Source: Lacinutrix algicola (GTDB lineage Bacteria; Bacteroidota; Bacteroidia; Flavobacteriales; Flavobacteriaceae). From it: a stretch of 64,000 nt of DNA. Every line of letters begins with the position of its first letter. Positions within the stretch are counted from its first letter, which is position 1. Positions 41,459-50,411 of the stretch are shown here, piece by piece. Position numbers and translations under genes: made by a program. The notes beneath the pieces were generated by a model that saw only the letters and a list, made by a program, of their open reading frames with translations, had not been told where the DNA came from and did no database searches. The stretch covers positions 1-64,000 of the forward strand of contig NZ_LIQH01000041.1 of the NCBI RefSeq assembly GCF_001418085.1. Direction: 5' to 3'.

Positions 41459-42470
41459 TGTTAAGGGCTTTACTATAAGTTGGTAATATACTAATAAATT
41501 TTTCAACGGTCTCTTCTAAAGAAGTGTCACTTTTGCCACCAGCAGCGTTTGTGTGACCTCCACCTTCAAAATGAGCACGAGACAACTCGTTAACAGAAAA
41601 GTTACCTTTAGAGCGTAAAGATATTTTAATAATACCTTGTTTTTTATCTTCAATAAAAATGGCTGCCAAAACAGTATCGTTAAGAGATAAAGCATAGTTA
41701 ACAAAACCTTCTGTATCTCCTTTTTTATAATCTAAATCGCGTAACTCTTTTTGAGATAACGTAATATATGCAGCTTTATGCTCTGGCAATACTTTTAAAT
41801 TACTTAAAGCACAACCTAATAATTGTAAACGGTTGTAGCTATTAGTATCGTAAACATTATTATGTATTGCAGTGTTATCTGCACCTTTGTCTATTAAGTT
41901 AGCAATAATTCTATGTGTTGTACTTGTTGTAGAACGGAATCTAAACGATCCTGTATCTGTCATTATTCCAACATAAAGGCAAGTTGCTATTTGTGTATTG
42001 ATTTTGTTTAAAGCATCAAGTTTATCTAAAAAATGATATACCATTTCACAAGTAGAACTCATAGACACATCGCTAAACATATATTTTGCGTAGTCGTCTG
42101 GTTGCTGGTGATGGTCAATCATTATTTTTAAAGCATTACTATTAGCTAAAACAGTTTCCATATTACCAGTACGGTGAAAAGCATTAAAATCTAAAGTAAA
42201 AACAACATCTGCATCGTTTATTAAAGCTTCTGTTTCTTCTTTTTCGATTTCATGATTTTTAATAGTTTCTACACCTGGTAGCCATTTTAAAAAATCAGGA
42301 AAATCGTTAGGAGCAATAATTTTAGCATCGTGATTAAGTTGTAATAAATAATGTAATAAGCCTAATGTAGAGCCAATTGCATCTCCATCTGGGTTTTTAT
42401 GCGGTATAATTGCTATTTTTTTTGGTGTCGATAAGAGTGCTTTTATCTCTAAAATATCTTGTATAGTCAT
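41451..42470 (-). CDS. nrnA: DHH-family phosphoesterase (NrnA type)
   Basis: Degrades short oligoribonucleotides and dephosphorylates pAp in the cytoplasm. 339 residues: DHH domain with H-K-N-P-D-G-D-A-I-G-S, D-F-N-A-F-H-R and M-I-D-H-H-Q, and the DHHA1 domain with C-terminal G-G-G-H-T-N-A-A-G-G. First gene of the nrnA-gldI-PPIase operon; divergent to ndk. Confidence 0.9.
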   Translation of the reverse strand: MTIQDILEIKALLSTPKKIAIIPHKNPDGDAIGSTLGLLHYLLQLNHDAKIIAPNDFPDFLKWLPGVETIKNHEIEKEETEALINDADVVFTLDFNAFHRTGNMETVLANSNALKIMIDHHQQPDDYAKYMFSDVSMSSTCEMVYHFLDKLDALNKINTQIATCLYVGIMTDTGSFRFRSTTSTTHRIIANLIDKGADNTAIHNNVYDTNSYNRLQLLGCALSNLKVLPEHKAAYITLSQKELRDLDYKKGDTEGFVNYALSLNDTVLAAIFIEDKKQGIIKISLRSKGNFSVNELSRAHFEGGGHTNAAGGKSDTSLEETVEKFISILPTYSKALNNE

Positions 42471-42507
42471 AGGTTGCGAAGATACAATTTTTTAATATTG
42501 AATATTA

Positions 42508-42537
42508 TTGTTTATAAATAGAATTGTACTACTTTTG
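42508..42537 (+). promoter_or_regulatory. Promoter of ndk
   Basis: TTG (42508-42510), 19 bp, TACTTTTG (42530-42537), 23 bp before the ATG: a full flavobacterial consensus. Confidence 0.8.
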
Positions 42538-42560
42538 CACCAAATTTATAAAAAATTAAA

Positions 42561-42980
42561 ATGGCAACAAATAGAACATTTACAATGCTTAAGCCTGATT
42601 CTGTTGAAAAAGGAAATATTGGAGCAATCTTAGAAAAAATTAATGCTTCTGGTTTTAGAATCGTAGCAATGAAATTAACGCAAATGACTACAGCTGATGC
42701 TGAAGCATTTTACGCAGTACATAACGAAAGACCTTTCTTTGGTGAATTAGTTGAGTACATGACACGTGGTCCTATAGTAGCTGCCATCTTAGAAAAAGAT
42801 AACGCTGTTGATGATTTTAGAACTTTAATTGGTGCTACAAATCCAGCAGATGCTGCAGAAGGTACTATTCGTAAACTATATGCTGCTTCAATAGGAGAGA
42901 ATGCTGTACACGGAAGTGATAGTGATGAAAATGCTGCAATTGAAGGTGCTTTTCATTTCTCAGGAAGAGAGATGTTTTAA
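42561..42980 (+). CDS. ndk: Nucleoside-diphosphate kinase
   Basis: Transfers the gamma-phosphate from ATP to NDPs. 139 residues, normal length: T-M-L-K-P-D start, R-G-P-I-V-A, and the active-site histidine in N-A-V-H-G-S-D-S. Strong promoter and terminator, single gene. Confidence 0.96.
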   Translation: MATNRTFTMLKPDSVEKGNIGAILEKINASGFRIVAMKLTQMTTADAEAFYAVHNERPFFGELVEYMTRGPIVAAILEKDNAVDDFRTLIGATNPADAAEGTIRKLYAASIGENAVHGSDSDENAAIEGAFHFSGREMF

Positions 42981-43009
42981 GACTTTTAAACGGTAAAAAA
43001 CACATATTT

Positions 43010-43040
43010 AAGCCCAACTTTAACGAGTTGGGCTTTTTTT
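43010..43040 (+). terminator. Terminator of ndk
   Basis: AAGCCCAACT / AGTTGGGCTT, 6-nt loop, then T7. Confidence 0.9.
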
Positions 43041-43083
43041 GTACCTGATAATCAAGTAATTTAGCAAGACTAAAAAAAAATCT

Positions 43084-45648
43084 ATGAAAATTATTAAAAG
43101 TCTACTCTTAGTTTGCTTTTTGTTTTCAGCTTTTTCTCAAGCGCAAACTACAGAAAGAGCTATTGAAAATTTCAAACAAAAAACGAATGCCTTTGTTACT
43201 ATTAACAAAGATTCTAATGTCCCTAAGTTTATTAAATTCTCGAATGATAATCCTTTAAAACTGAATGGCAATTCGCTTGTAGAAAAGGCACTCAGTTTTT
43301 TAAATGAAAACAAATCTATTTACAATATTAAAAATGTTAACGGTATTTTTAAATTAGAAGCAGAACAAGTGGATAATTTAGGGCTTAAACGTGTTGTTTT
43401 CAGTCAGCAATATAATGGAGTACCTATTTATGATGGGAAATTATTATTTCATTTCAATATTGAAAACAATTTAACGGCTATAAACGGTAATTATATTACA
43501 GATATTAAATTGAATGCAGTTGCTAGTTTATCTAAAACAGAAGCAAATACAATTGCTATTCAAACTATAGAAAATCAAGGTATTAATAATTCTGGTGATG
43601 TGCTAGTAGCACACCAAAGTAAGTTGTATGTTTTTCAAAAAGGATTAGGACAAGGTTTTAAAGGTGCTAATTATCTGGTTTATGAAATAGAAGTAAGAAA
43701 CAACAACGATGTAAGAGAGTTTGTATTTGTAAACGCACACAATGGAAGTATTGTGGAACAGTTTACAGGTATTGCACATGCTTTAGATCGCGAGGTTTTT
43801 GAAAATGATTTATCAAATACAGTTTGGGAAGAAGGAGATCCTTTTCCTGGAGCCTTAACAATATGGCAAAAAAATGAGGTAGAAACTTCGGCACATATGT
43901 ATCATTTTTTTAATAACACTTTTGGTTTCGAATCTTTTGATGGTGCAGGCGGAAAAATGCTAACCATAAATAACAATCCCAATGTAGCAAATGCAAGTTG
44001 GAATGGTACGACTACAAATTATAGAGACGGAACTGCTGCAGACGATGTTATTGCTCACGAATGGGGACACGCCTATACAGAATATACGAGTAGTTTAATT
44101 TACGCTTGGCAATCTGGAGCTATTAATGAGTCGTACTCAGATATTTGGGGAGAAACCATAGATTTAATTAATAATTACGAAGATGCTGGAGAAGACTTTT
44201 CTTTAAGAAGTGGTTGTAATAGTTCAGACAGATGGAGAATGGGTGAGGATGCTACATTTTTTAGTGCTCCAATTCGTGATCTTTGGAATCCTAATTGTAA
44301 TGGGCATCCAGGGAAAGTTACAGATGGACAGTATTGGTGTAGTGATGGAGATTCCGGAGGTGTACATATAAATTCAAGTGTTCCAAATCATGCTTATGCT
44401 TTATTGGTTGATGGAGGGAGTTATAACGGACAAGTAATTACTGGTATTGGTTTTACAAAAGCGGCTCATATATTTTGGAGAGCACAGAGCCAATATTTAA
44501 CAGGAACAAGTAATTTTACAGACTTAGCAAATGCTTTAGAAGCTTCTGCTAACGATTTAATAGGCACTAACCTTGAAGGTTTATCTACAACTGCTGCTAC
44601 GGCAGGACCTTCAGGAGAGATAATTACAGCTTTCGATGTGCAACAAGTTGTAAGTGCCGTATTAGCAGTCGAATTACGTATAGAGCCGATACAATGTGGT
44701 TTTACACCTATTATTGGAGATGCTCCTGCAATTTGCGATTCTGGAATAAATAATCCAATCTTTTTCGAGGATTGGGAAACAGGAATGACAGGTTGGACTG
44801 TTGAGCAAGTTGCATCGACTGTAACTTGGACAGCAAGAGATTGGCAATTAGAAGCAACACTTCCAAATGGGAGAGTAGGAACTGGTATTTATGCTGTAAA
44901 CGCGCCTATAGGTGATACCTATGGAGGAGATTGTGCTACAGATTTTCAAAATGGAATCATGAGATTGGTAAGTCCCGAAATTACAATGCCAAATATTACA
45001 ATAGGTACTTTTGAAATGGCTTTTAATCATTATGTTGGAACAGAACTTAACTGGGATGGCGGAAACATTAAATATAAAATAGACTCAGGAGCTTGGTCTA
45101 ATTTACCTACTGCTGCATTTATTAATAATGGTTATAATGGATTATTAGAAACAGCAGGCGCAGGAAGTGATAATCCTATGGCAGGTCAAGCTGCTTTCAC
45201 AGGTACAGATCCTGGTTCTAATAAAGGAAGTTGGGGAATGAGTGTTATCGATTTATCGTCTTTAGGTGTAACTGCAAATAGTATGGTAAGTTTTAGATTC
45301 GATTTAGGAACAGACGGATGTAATGGTCGTGAAGGTTGGTTTTTAGACGAACTAACGGTTTATAACTGTGATTATTCATTATCAGTTTCAGAGTTTGATG
45401 CAATAAGTAACTTTGTTAAAGTGTATCCTAATCCATCAAACGGAACTTTTAACTTAAAGAAAACAGGACAAATAAATTTAGTGAAAGCCGAAATTCATGA
45501 TATTAACGGTCGTTTTATTAAAACGGTAGATTTGTCTAATATGAACGAAACTAAAGCAATCGACTTATCGAACGCTGCTTCAGGATTGTATTTTATGACC
45601 GTTGTTTCTCAAGAAACTAAGAGTGTTATTAAATTAATGAAGCAATAA
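43084..45648 (+). CDS. Secreted M4 (thermolysin-type) metalloprotease, T9SS cargo
   Basis: 854 residues: signal peptide (to about 20), FTP/PepSY propeptide (about 25-230), M4 catalytic domain (about 240-530) with zinc site H-E-W-G-H (His325, Glu326, His329) and G-A-I-N-E-S-Y-S-D-I-W-G-E. A Cys-containing jelly-roll-like domain follows (about 560-760, E-D-W-E-T-G-M-T-G-W), and a type A sorting domain (V-Y-P-N-P-S-N-G-T-F, ending L-M-K-Q). Extracellular protein degradation via T9SS. Monocistronic. Confidence 0.94.
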   Translation: MKIIKSLLLVCFLFSAFSQAQTTERAIENFKQKTNAFVTINKDSNVPKFIKFSNDNPLKLNGNSLVEKALSFLNENKSIYNIKNVNGIFKLEAEQVDNLGLKRVVFSQQYNGVPIYDGKLLFHFNIENNLTAINGNYITDIKLNAVASLSKTEANTIAIQTIENQGINNSGDVLVAHQSKLYVFQKGLGQGFKGANYLVYEIEVRNNNDVREFVFVNAHNGSIVEQFTGIAHALDREVFENDLSNTVWEEGDPFPGALTIWQKNEVETSAHMYHFFNNTFGFESFDGAGGKMLTINNNPNVANASWNGTTTNYRDGTAADDVIAHEWGHAYTEYTSSLIYAWQSGAINESYSDIWGETIDLINNYEDAGEDFSLRSGCNSSDRWRMGEDATFFSAPIRDLWNPNCNGHPGKVTDGQYWCSDGDSGGVHINSSVPNHAYALLVDGGSYNGQVITGIGFTKAAHIFWRAQSQYLTGTSNFTDLANALEASANDLIGTNLEGLSTTAATAGPSGEIITAFDVQQVVSAVLAVELRIEPIQCGFTPIIGDAPAICDSGINNPIFFEDWETGMTGWTVEQVASTVTWTARDWQLEATLPNGRVGTGIYAVNAPIGDTYGGDCATDFQNGIMRLVSPEITMPNITIGTFEMAFNHYVGTELNWDGGNIKYKIDSGAWSNLPTAAFINNGYNGLLETAGAGSDNPMAGQAAFTGTDPGSNKGSWGMSVIDLSSLGVTANSMVSFRFDLGTDGCNGREGWFLDELTVYNCDYSLSVSEFDAISNFVKVYPNPSNGTFNLKKTGQINLVKAEIHDINGRFIKTVDLSNMNETKAIDLSNAASGLYFMTVVSQETKSVIKLMKQ

Positions 45649-45666
45649 AAAGAAGTAATATAAAGT

Positions 45667-45699
45667 AAAAAAGCGCAACCATTGGTTGCGCTTTTTTTT
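45667..45699 (+). terminator. Terminator of the M4 protease gene
   Basis: AAAAGCGCAACC / GGTTGCGCTTTT, 4-nt loop, then T10. Confidence 0.9.
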
Positions 45700-45725
45700 T
45701 GTTGTTGAAGTAATAGTATTAAAAC

Positions 45726-45752
45726 AAAAAAAGCTCACTAACAGTGAGCTTT
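45726..45752 (-). terminator. Terminator of the cold-shock gene
   Basis: AAAGCTCACT / AGTGAGCTTT, short loop, followed on the minus strand by seven T. Confidence 0.85.
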
Positions 45753-45782
45753 AACTTGTAATAAAGTAAATTGAATATATAA

Positions 45783-45974
45783 TTATACTACTTTTACGTT
45801 TACTGCGTTCATACCTTTTTTACCTTCTTGAAGGTCAAATTCTACTACGTCTCCTTCACGAACTTCGTCGATTAATCCAGAAATGTGTACGAAATGGTCG
45901 TTGTCTGATCCTTCTTCAGTTATAAAACCGAATCCTTTAGAATCATTGAAAAATTTTACTGTGCCTTGAGCCAT
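45783..45974 (-). CDS. Cold-shock protein
   Basis: 63 residues from ATG 45974 (M-A-Q-G-T-V-K-F-F); the frame is open to 46007, but the extra residues are not cold-shock-like. RNP1 K-G-F-G-F-I and RNP2-like H-F-V-H-I-S are present. An RNA chaperone that binds single-stranded nucleic acid. Short 5' region with a -7 box at 46005 and its own terminator. Confidence 0.95.
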   Translation of the reverse strand: MAQGTVKFFNDSKGFGFITEEGSDNDHFVHISGLIDEVREGDVVEFDLQEGKKGMNAVNVKVV

Positions 45975-46004
45975 TTTAAAAAATATTAAATTTATAATAA
46001 GTAA

Positions 46005-46012
46005 CAAATATA
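46005..46012 (-). promoter_or_regulatory. -7 box for the cold-shock gene
   Basis: Reads TATATTTG on the minus strand, 30 bp before the ATG. The 248 bp further upstream (to 46260) hold no gene I can see. Confidence 0.5.
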
Positions 46013-46260
46013 ATATTTTTATTAAAGAATCTGCTTTTATTTTTTTGATTACAATTTAATAATATTGATGTATCTCTCTTAATTACAGATTGATACTGCG
46101 TCAGTTTTAAGATTAGTGTTACATGTTTGTACTTGCAAGCTCTTTAATATTGCAGATAAAACTAAATAAAGCTTTATTTGTTTTTCAAGTTTTAATATTT
46201 TTTATATTAAAACTAAAAGAGAATATAAGTCTATTTAATGGTAGCTTTTTTATTGTAAAA

Positions 46261-46557
46261 CTACCTTAATACTATCTTTTTTATTAAATCTTTCCCTAAC
46301 TCTTCATTTAGCATTTTAACAATTTTATCTTTTCCGTAGCTTAATTCTTCTCTTAAAGCACTAGAGCTTAATTGCACATAAAGTGTTTCGTTTTTTATAT
46401 CTACAGAAGTTGTGTAGTTATTTACACCATTACCCATTAAATTTGTCCAGGCATCACGAACATTAACTTTATCGAGTCCTTTTTCTAGTTTATTACTTTC
46501 TACAAAATCTTGTAGTGCGTCTTGAATGTTTAAAATACTATTGTTTCTTTTTGCCAT
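46261..46557 (-). CDS. DUF721 (DciA-like) protein
   Basis: 98 residues: N-terminal helix (I-L-N-I-Q-D-A-L-Q-D-F), V-R-D-A-W and K-N-E-T-L-Y-V-Q-L-S-S-S-A-L-R-E-E-L, the hallmark of DUF721. Relatives such as DciA load the replicative helicase. Encoded downstream of recF, as is common for this family, with one lipoprotein gene between. Confidence 0.85.
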   Translation of the reverse strand: MAKRNNSILNIQDALQDFVESNKLEKGLDKVNVRDAWTNLMGNGVNNYTTSVDIKNETLYVQLSSSALREELSYGKDKIVKMLNEELGKDLIKKIVLR

Positions 46558-46595
46558 GCTTAATTGTCACAATTTTTAAGTGCCGAAGTTTTTTA

Positions 46596-47015
46596 TTAAT
46601 TTACTGTAATAGGAACAAAACGTTTGTATAAATATACATCGTTCTTTTGGTTGATAATTTTTAACTGACTTTTATTTGCCATTAAAACGGTTTCTTTCCA
46701 TTTAGAAAATTCTGTAGAATAATATAAATTTAAACTATCGTTTTCTATTTTTAGTTCTAGAATTTCAGCATCCTTTGATGTTTCATATTTACCATCAAAA
46801 CGAGGATTCATTTTTTTTCTAAAACCTTTTAAATCATCACCAATAGAAATATAATCTACCGTTTGGTTTACATTATAGTCCTTTTTTGTGCCATTAGATA
46901 ATGATACACTTTCAATTTCCCAATAACCATCAAGGTGTTTCATTGAGTCTTCTGGGTTGTTAGAGCAACTAAAAACGATAATAGATACTAATAAAACAAA
47001 AATATTTTTCTTCAT
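46596..47015 (-). CDS. Lipocalin-like small lipoprotein
   Basis: 139 residues, lipobox V-F-S-C (Cys17), then L-D-G-Y-W-E-I-E-S-V and beta strands as in lipocalin-like Bacteroidota lipoproteins. The ligand is unknown. Between recF and the DUF721 gene on the same strand. Confidence 0.72.
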   Translation of the reverse strand: MKKNIFVLLVSIIVFSCSNNPEDSMKHLDGYWEIESVSLSNGTKKDYNVNQTVDYISIGDDLKGFRKKMNPRFDGKYETSKDAEILELKIENDSLNLYYSTEFSKWKETVLMANKSQLKIINQKNDVYLYKRFVPITVN

Positions 47016-47078
47016 AGTGTGAATTTTATATAATTAAAAGATTGCCACGTCGTTCCTGCGTCACTTCTCGCAATGATA

Positions 47079-48158
47079 CTACAACTTAAAAATCTCATAA
47101 GATTGATGTACTTGTTTTACGGCTTTTTCTGTTCTTTCAGCATGTGTATCGCTAATAAATAACTGTCCGAAGTTTTCATCGTCCACCAATTTTATTATTT
47201 GTGTTACACGTTCTTCATCTAACTTATCGAAAATATCATCTAACAACAAAATAGGATTAAAACCACTTTGTTGTTTTATAAAATCGAACTGTGCTAATTT
47301 CAACGCAATTAAAAACGATTTTTGCTGTCCTTGACTACCAAACTTCTTAATAGGATGGCTATCTATATTAAAGATTAAATCGTCTTTGTGTACACCAACA
47401 CTAGTATACTGCACCATTTTATCTTTATTAATAACTTGCATAAGTAATGTGTTTAAATCTGTTTCAAACAAATCACTTTTATAAACTAAATCTACAACTT
47501 CGTTACCATTACTAATGGCTTTATATCTAGCCTTGAAAATAGGGATAAAGGTTTCTAAAAAAGTATTTCTTTTATTAAAAACACTAGTACCAAAATCTGT
47601 TAATTGGCTATTGTAAACTTCTAGAGTGTCTTTGTTGAAAGTGTTGTTAAGCGCAAAATATTTTAACAGACTGTTACGTTGCGCAAGTGTTTTATTGTAT
47701 TTAATTAAATCGTCTAAATAGGTTTTGTCGCTTTGCGAAATAACGCTATCTATAAATTTTCTTCGGGTATCGCTTCCTTCTGTAATTAAATCTCTATCGG
47801 CAGGCGAAATTATAACCAAAGGTAAGAATCCAATATGCTCGCTAAACTTATTATAAGCCTTTCCGTTACGTTTAATAACCTTTTTTTGACCGCGTTTTAG
47901 GCTAACTACAATCTTTTCAGATTTATTTTCCTTATTATAATCGCCATTTACAACAAAGAATTCTTCGTCATGTTTAATGTTTTGCGAGGCTACAGGATTA
48001 AAATAACTCTTACCAAAAGAGAGGTGGTAAATAGCATCTAAAATATTTGTTTTACCTACGCCATTGTTGCCAACAAGACAATTTATGGTGTCGTTAAAAA
48101 TTAGAGATTTGCTCTCGAAATTTTTGTAATTTACTAAGGAAAGTGATTTTAAAATCAT
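47079..48158 (-). CDS. recF: DNA replication and repair protein RecF
   Basis: 359 residues, SMC-like ATPase that helps load RecA at gaps. Walker [10 protein letters not shown] near residue 30, signature [10 protein letters not shown], Walker [13 protein letters not shown] and D-loop S-D-T-H. Full length. Divergent from the TPR gene at 48285. Confidence 0.94.
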   Translation of the reverse strand: MILKSLSLVNYKNFESKSLIFNDTINCLVGNNGVGKTNILDAIYHLSFGKSYFNPVASQNIKHDEEFFVVNGDYNKENKSEKIVVSLKRGQKKVIKRNGKAYNKFSEHIGFLPLVIISPADRDLITEGSDTRRKFIDSVISQSDKTYLDDLIKYNKTLAQRNSLLKYFALNNTFNKDTLEVYNSQLTDFGTSVFNKRNTFLETFIPIFKARYKAISNGNEVVDLVYKSDLFETDLNTLLMQVINKDKMVQYTSVGVHKDDLIFNIDSHPIKKFGSQGQQKSFLIALKLAQFDFIKQQSGFNPILLLDDIFDKLDEERVTQIIKLVDDENFGQLFISDTHAERTEKAVKQVHQSYEIFKL

Positions 48159-48254
48159 AGACTATTTTCACAAATGATGTAGCTGTTATTTTTACAAATA
48201 TATGTGGCTTGCAAAATAACAAATAAATAAGCTTTTATATATGAAGAAATATTT

Positions 48255-48262
48255 TATTTTTG
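48255..48262 (+). promoter_or_regulatory. -7 box for the TPR membrane gene
   Basis: TATTTTTG fits TAnnTTTG, 22 bp before the ATG. Confidence 0.5.
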
Positions 48263-48284
48263 CGAGGCATAAATAAAAATATAC

Positions 48285-49064
48285 ATGGCAACTTATAAGA
48301 AAAGAGGTTACAAACCAAAAACGGAAAAAGAACAAGAAGTTATCGAGCAAGACTTGGGAGAAAACTCAACAACTGCGGAAGTATTTGATGCCTTAGATGA
48401 GACAGCTTCAAAAACAGAAGACTTTGTTGCTGCTAATCAAAAATACATTTTCATTATTATTGGAGTTGTAGCAGCTTTAGTTTTAAGTTATTTAGCTTAC
48501 ACTAAATTAGTTCAAGAACCAGCGAATGAAGATGGAATGAACGAAATGTACCACGCACAAAAGCAATTTAACGATGCTGCAAATGGTATTTCTAGCGATT
48601 CTCTTTACAATGTAGCACTTAAAGGTAGCGAAGGTAAATATGGTATGTTAGATGTTATTAAAGAATACAGTGGAACACCTGCTTCTAATTTAGCAAACTA
48701 TTACGCTGGTATGGCTTACTTAAACTTAAAAGATTATAAAAATGCAATTACGCATTTAGATAAATTTGAAAGTGAAGATCAAGCAGCTGGACCTATGGCA
48801 AAAGGATCTATTGGTGATGCTTTTATGCAATTAGAGCAACCAGAACAAGCTTTAAAGTATTACTTACAAGCTGCAAAAATGAGAAATAACGAATTAACTG
48901 CACCTACATACTTTTACAAAGCTGGAATTACTGCTTTAAATTTAGGAAAAGCTTCTGAAGCTTTAGGTTATTTCAATACAATTAAAGATACTTATCCTAA
49001 TGCACCTGAAGCTGCTTCAGTTGAGGTGTTTATTGGAAAAGCACAAGCAATGTCAAACAAATAA
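48285..49064 (+). CDS. YfgM-like tetratricopeptide membrane protein
   Basis: 259 residues: cytoplasmic basic N-terminus, one transmembrane helix (about 53-73), then TPR repeats (N-Y-Y-A-G-M-A-Y-L-N-L-K-D-Y, A-L-K-Y-Y-L-Q-A-A, A-S-E-A-L-G-Y-F). The layout matches YfgM/DUF2133, an ancillary factor of Sec-dependent export. It lies 25 bp before ribH, so probably co-transcribed. Confidence 0.82.
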   Translation: MATYKKRGYKPKTEKEQEVIEQDLGENSTTAEVFDALDETASKTEDFVAANQKYIFIIIGVVAALVLSYLAYTKLVQEPANEDGMNEMYHAQKQFNDAANGISSDSLYNVALKGSEGKYGMLDVIKEYSGTPASNLANYYAGMAYLNLKDYKNAITHLDKFESEDQAAGPMAKGSIGDAFMQLEQPEQALKYYLQAAKMRNNELTAPTYFYKAGITALNLGKASEALGYFNTIKDTYPNAPEAASVEVFIGKAQAMSNK

Positions 49065-49089
49065 TTTATCGCTATAGCGGAAAATAAAC

Positions 49090-49572
49090 ATGGCAACATT
49101 AAATAATAATTTATCGGAATACGATAAAGCATCAATCCCAAACGCGAAAGACTTTCGGTTTGGGATTGTTGTTTCAGAATGGAATGACAATATAACAGAA
49201 GGTTTGTATAAAGGCGCCTATGAAACTCTAATCGAGCATAACGTATTGCCTGAAAACATAACACGTTGGAACGTTCCTGGAAGCTTTGAGTTAATATACG
49301 GTTCTAAAAAAATGCAGCAACAAAATGTAGATGCTGTTATTGCAATAGGAAGTGTAATTCAAGGTGAAACTAAGCATTTCGATTTTGTTTGTGAAGGTGT
49401 TTCTCAAGGTATAAAAGACTTAAATATACTGCACGATGTGCCAGTAATTTTCTGTGTATTAACAGATAATAACGAGCAACAAGGTATTGAGCGCTCTGGT
49501 GGAATTCATGGAAATAAAGGTACAGAAGCTGCAGTAGCTGCTATTAAAATGGCAGTTATTAGTAAGTTATAG
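49090..49572 (+). CDS. ribH: 6,7-dimethyl-8-ribityllumazine synthase
   Basis: Penultimate step of riboflavin synthesis. 160 residues, family length: G-I-V-V-S-E-W-N, V-P-G-S-F-E-L, A-I-G-S-V-I-Q-G-E-T-K-H-F-D with the catalytic His, and V-I-F-C-V-L-T-D-N. Second gene after the YfgM-like protein; no FMN riboswitch is visible upstream. Confidence 0.95.
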   Translation: MATLNNNLSEYDKASIPNAKDFRFGIVVSEWNDNITEGLYKGAYETLIEHNVLPENITRWNVPGSFELIYGSKKMQQQNVDAVIAIGSVIQGETKHFDFVCEGVSQGIKDLNILHDVPVIFCVLTDNNEQQGIERSGGIHGNKGTEAAVAAIKMAVISKL

Positions 49573-49901
49573 TATTTGTCTTAAGTAAGTTTGTATTCTG
49601 TTGTTAATCTATTAGATTTTAAGCAGAATTCAATTTTTTTTACAGTTTAAGGAAGTATAAAAACTGTCTTTTCTTTAGGAATAAACTTTTGTGATAACTA
49701 AATGAATCTCAGTAATATTTTTGTGTTTTATATTAAAAATTGAATGTAAAAGTTCTTCGTTTTCAATATAGACTTAACAAGTAATCAATCTTTTTATTTT
49801 GCTTTTGGCAAGTATCTGTTAACAAATTTAGCATTTCATTATATAAATTCTTCTGTATTTTCAGTACTTTTGAGTGTATTTCAATAGTATAAAATAACAC
49901 T
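49573..49901. other. Gene-free stretch between ribH and the mutL operon
   Basis: A weak hairpin ACAGTTT/AAACTGT (49642-49667) with T-rich tail may end the ribH transcript. TACTTTTG at 49865-49872 is a good -7 box for the following small gene. The rest shows no frame or repeat. Confidence 0.5.
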
Positions 49902-50126
49902 GTGTTTAATAATAGAAAAAACAAAACGTTTAATTATAATTCTAGGTTTTCTAAAGACGAAATCAAGGATGCTAAAACGAATTTTGATGCTAAGCGAGAG
50001 ATGACTTCAGAGTGGAAGCGCACTAGAAAAACAGGAGCAGGTAAGCGAAAAATTGGTTTACCATTACTACTTTTGTTATTGGGCATTATTATTGCAGTTA
50101 TATATTATCTTGAAAATAAACTATAA
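49902..50126 (+). CDS. Small single-helix membrane protein
   Basis: 74 residues from a GTG start; the next Met is residue 34, too far in. A basic, polar N-terminal half with F-N-Y-N-S-R-F, and one C-terminal transmembrane helix (about 52-70). It shares the N-terminal pattern [FY]-N-Y-x-x-R-F with the next gene. Such genes are often mislabelled as riboflavin synthase because ribH is near; nothing here supports an enzyme. 5 bp before the next gene. Confidence 0.75.
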   Translation: MFNNRKNKTFNYNSRFSKDEIKDAKTNFDAKREMTSEWKRTRKTGAGKRKIGLPLLLLLLGIIIAVIYYLENKL

Positions 50127-50131
50127 TTGTT

Positions 50132-50404
50132 ATGGGACTTAAACTAAAACAAAATAAGCGTTATAATTATAAGCCTCGTTTTTACAAAGGTGATGGAAGT
50201 CCGTTTGCTATGAAAGGTAAATTTGATTCTGAACGCTCGACATTAGAAGCTTCTGGAGGTCTTAAAAAACGAATGTTAAAAGCTGTAGATGAATATCAAA
50301 ATTCACCAGATAAAGCAGTTAACAGGCGTGTGTTAATTATTGTTTCCGTTTTAGCTTTAATTTTTCTTTTTATAATCGATTTCGATCTCACTATATTTTT
50401 TTAA
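50132..50404 (+). CDS. Small single-helix membrane protein, related to previous
   Basis: 90 residues: N-terminal Y-N-Y-K-P-R-F motif, basic middle, C-terminal transmembrane helix (about 68-87). It probably shares ancestry or a binding partner with the 74-residue protein. It ends 7 bp before mutL, so all are one operon. Function unknown. Confidence 0.75.
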   Translation: MGLKLKQNKRYNYKPRFYKGDGSPFAMKGKFDSERSTLEASGGLKKRMLKAVDEYQNSPDKAVNRRVLIIVSVLALIFLFIIDFDLTIFF

Positions 50405-50411
50405 GCTGTAA

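Noticed and set aside
46008-46260. Long cold-shock 5' leader acting as an RNA thermosensor
   Set aside because: A -7 box 30 bp before the start implies a very short leader.
49573-49901. FMN riboswitch or other riboflavin control around ribH
   Set aside because: No conserved FMN-element blocks are visible, and the stretch is downstream of ribH.
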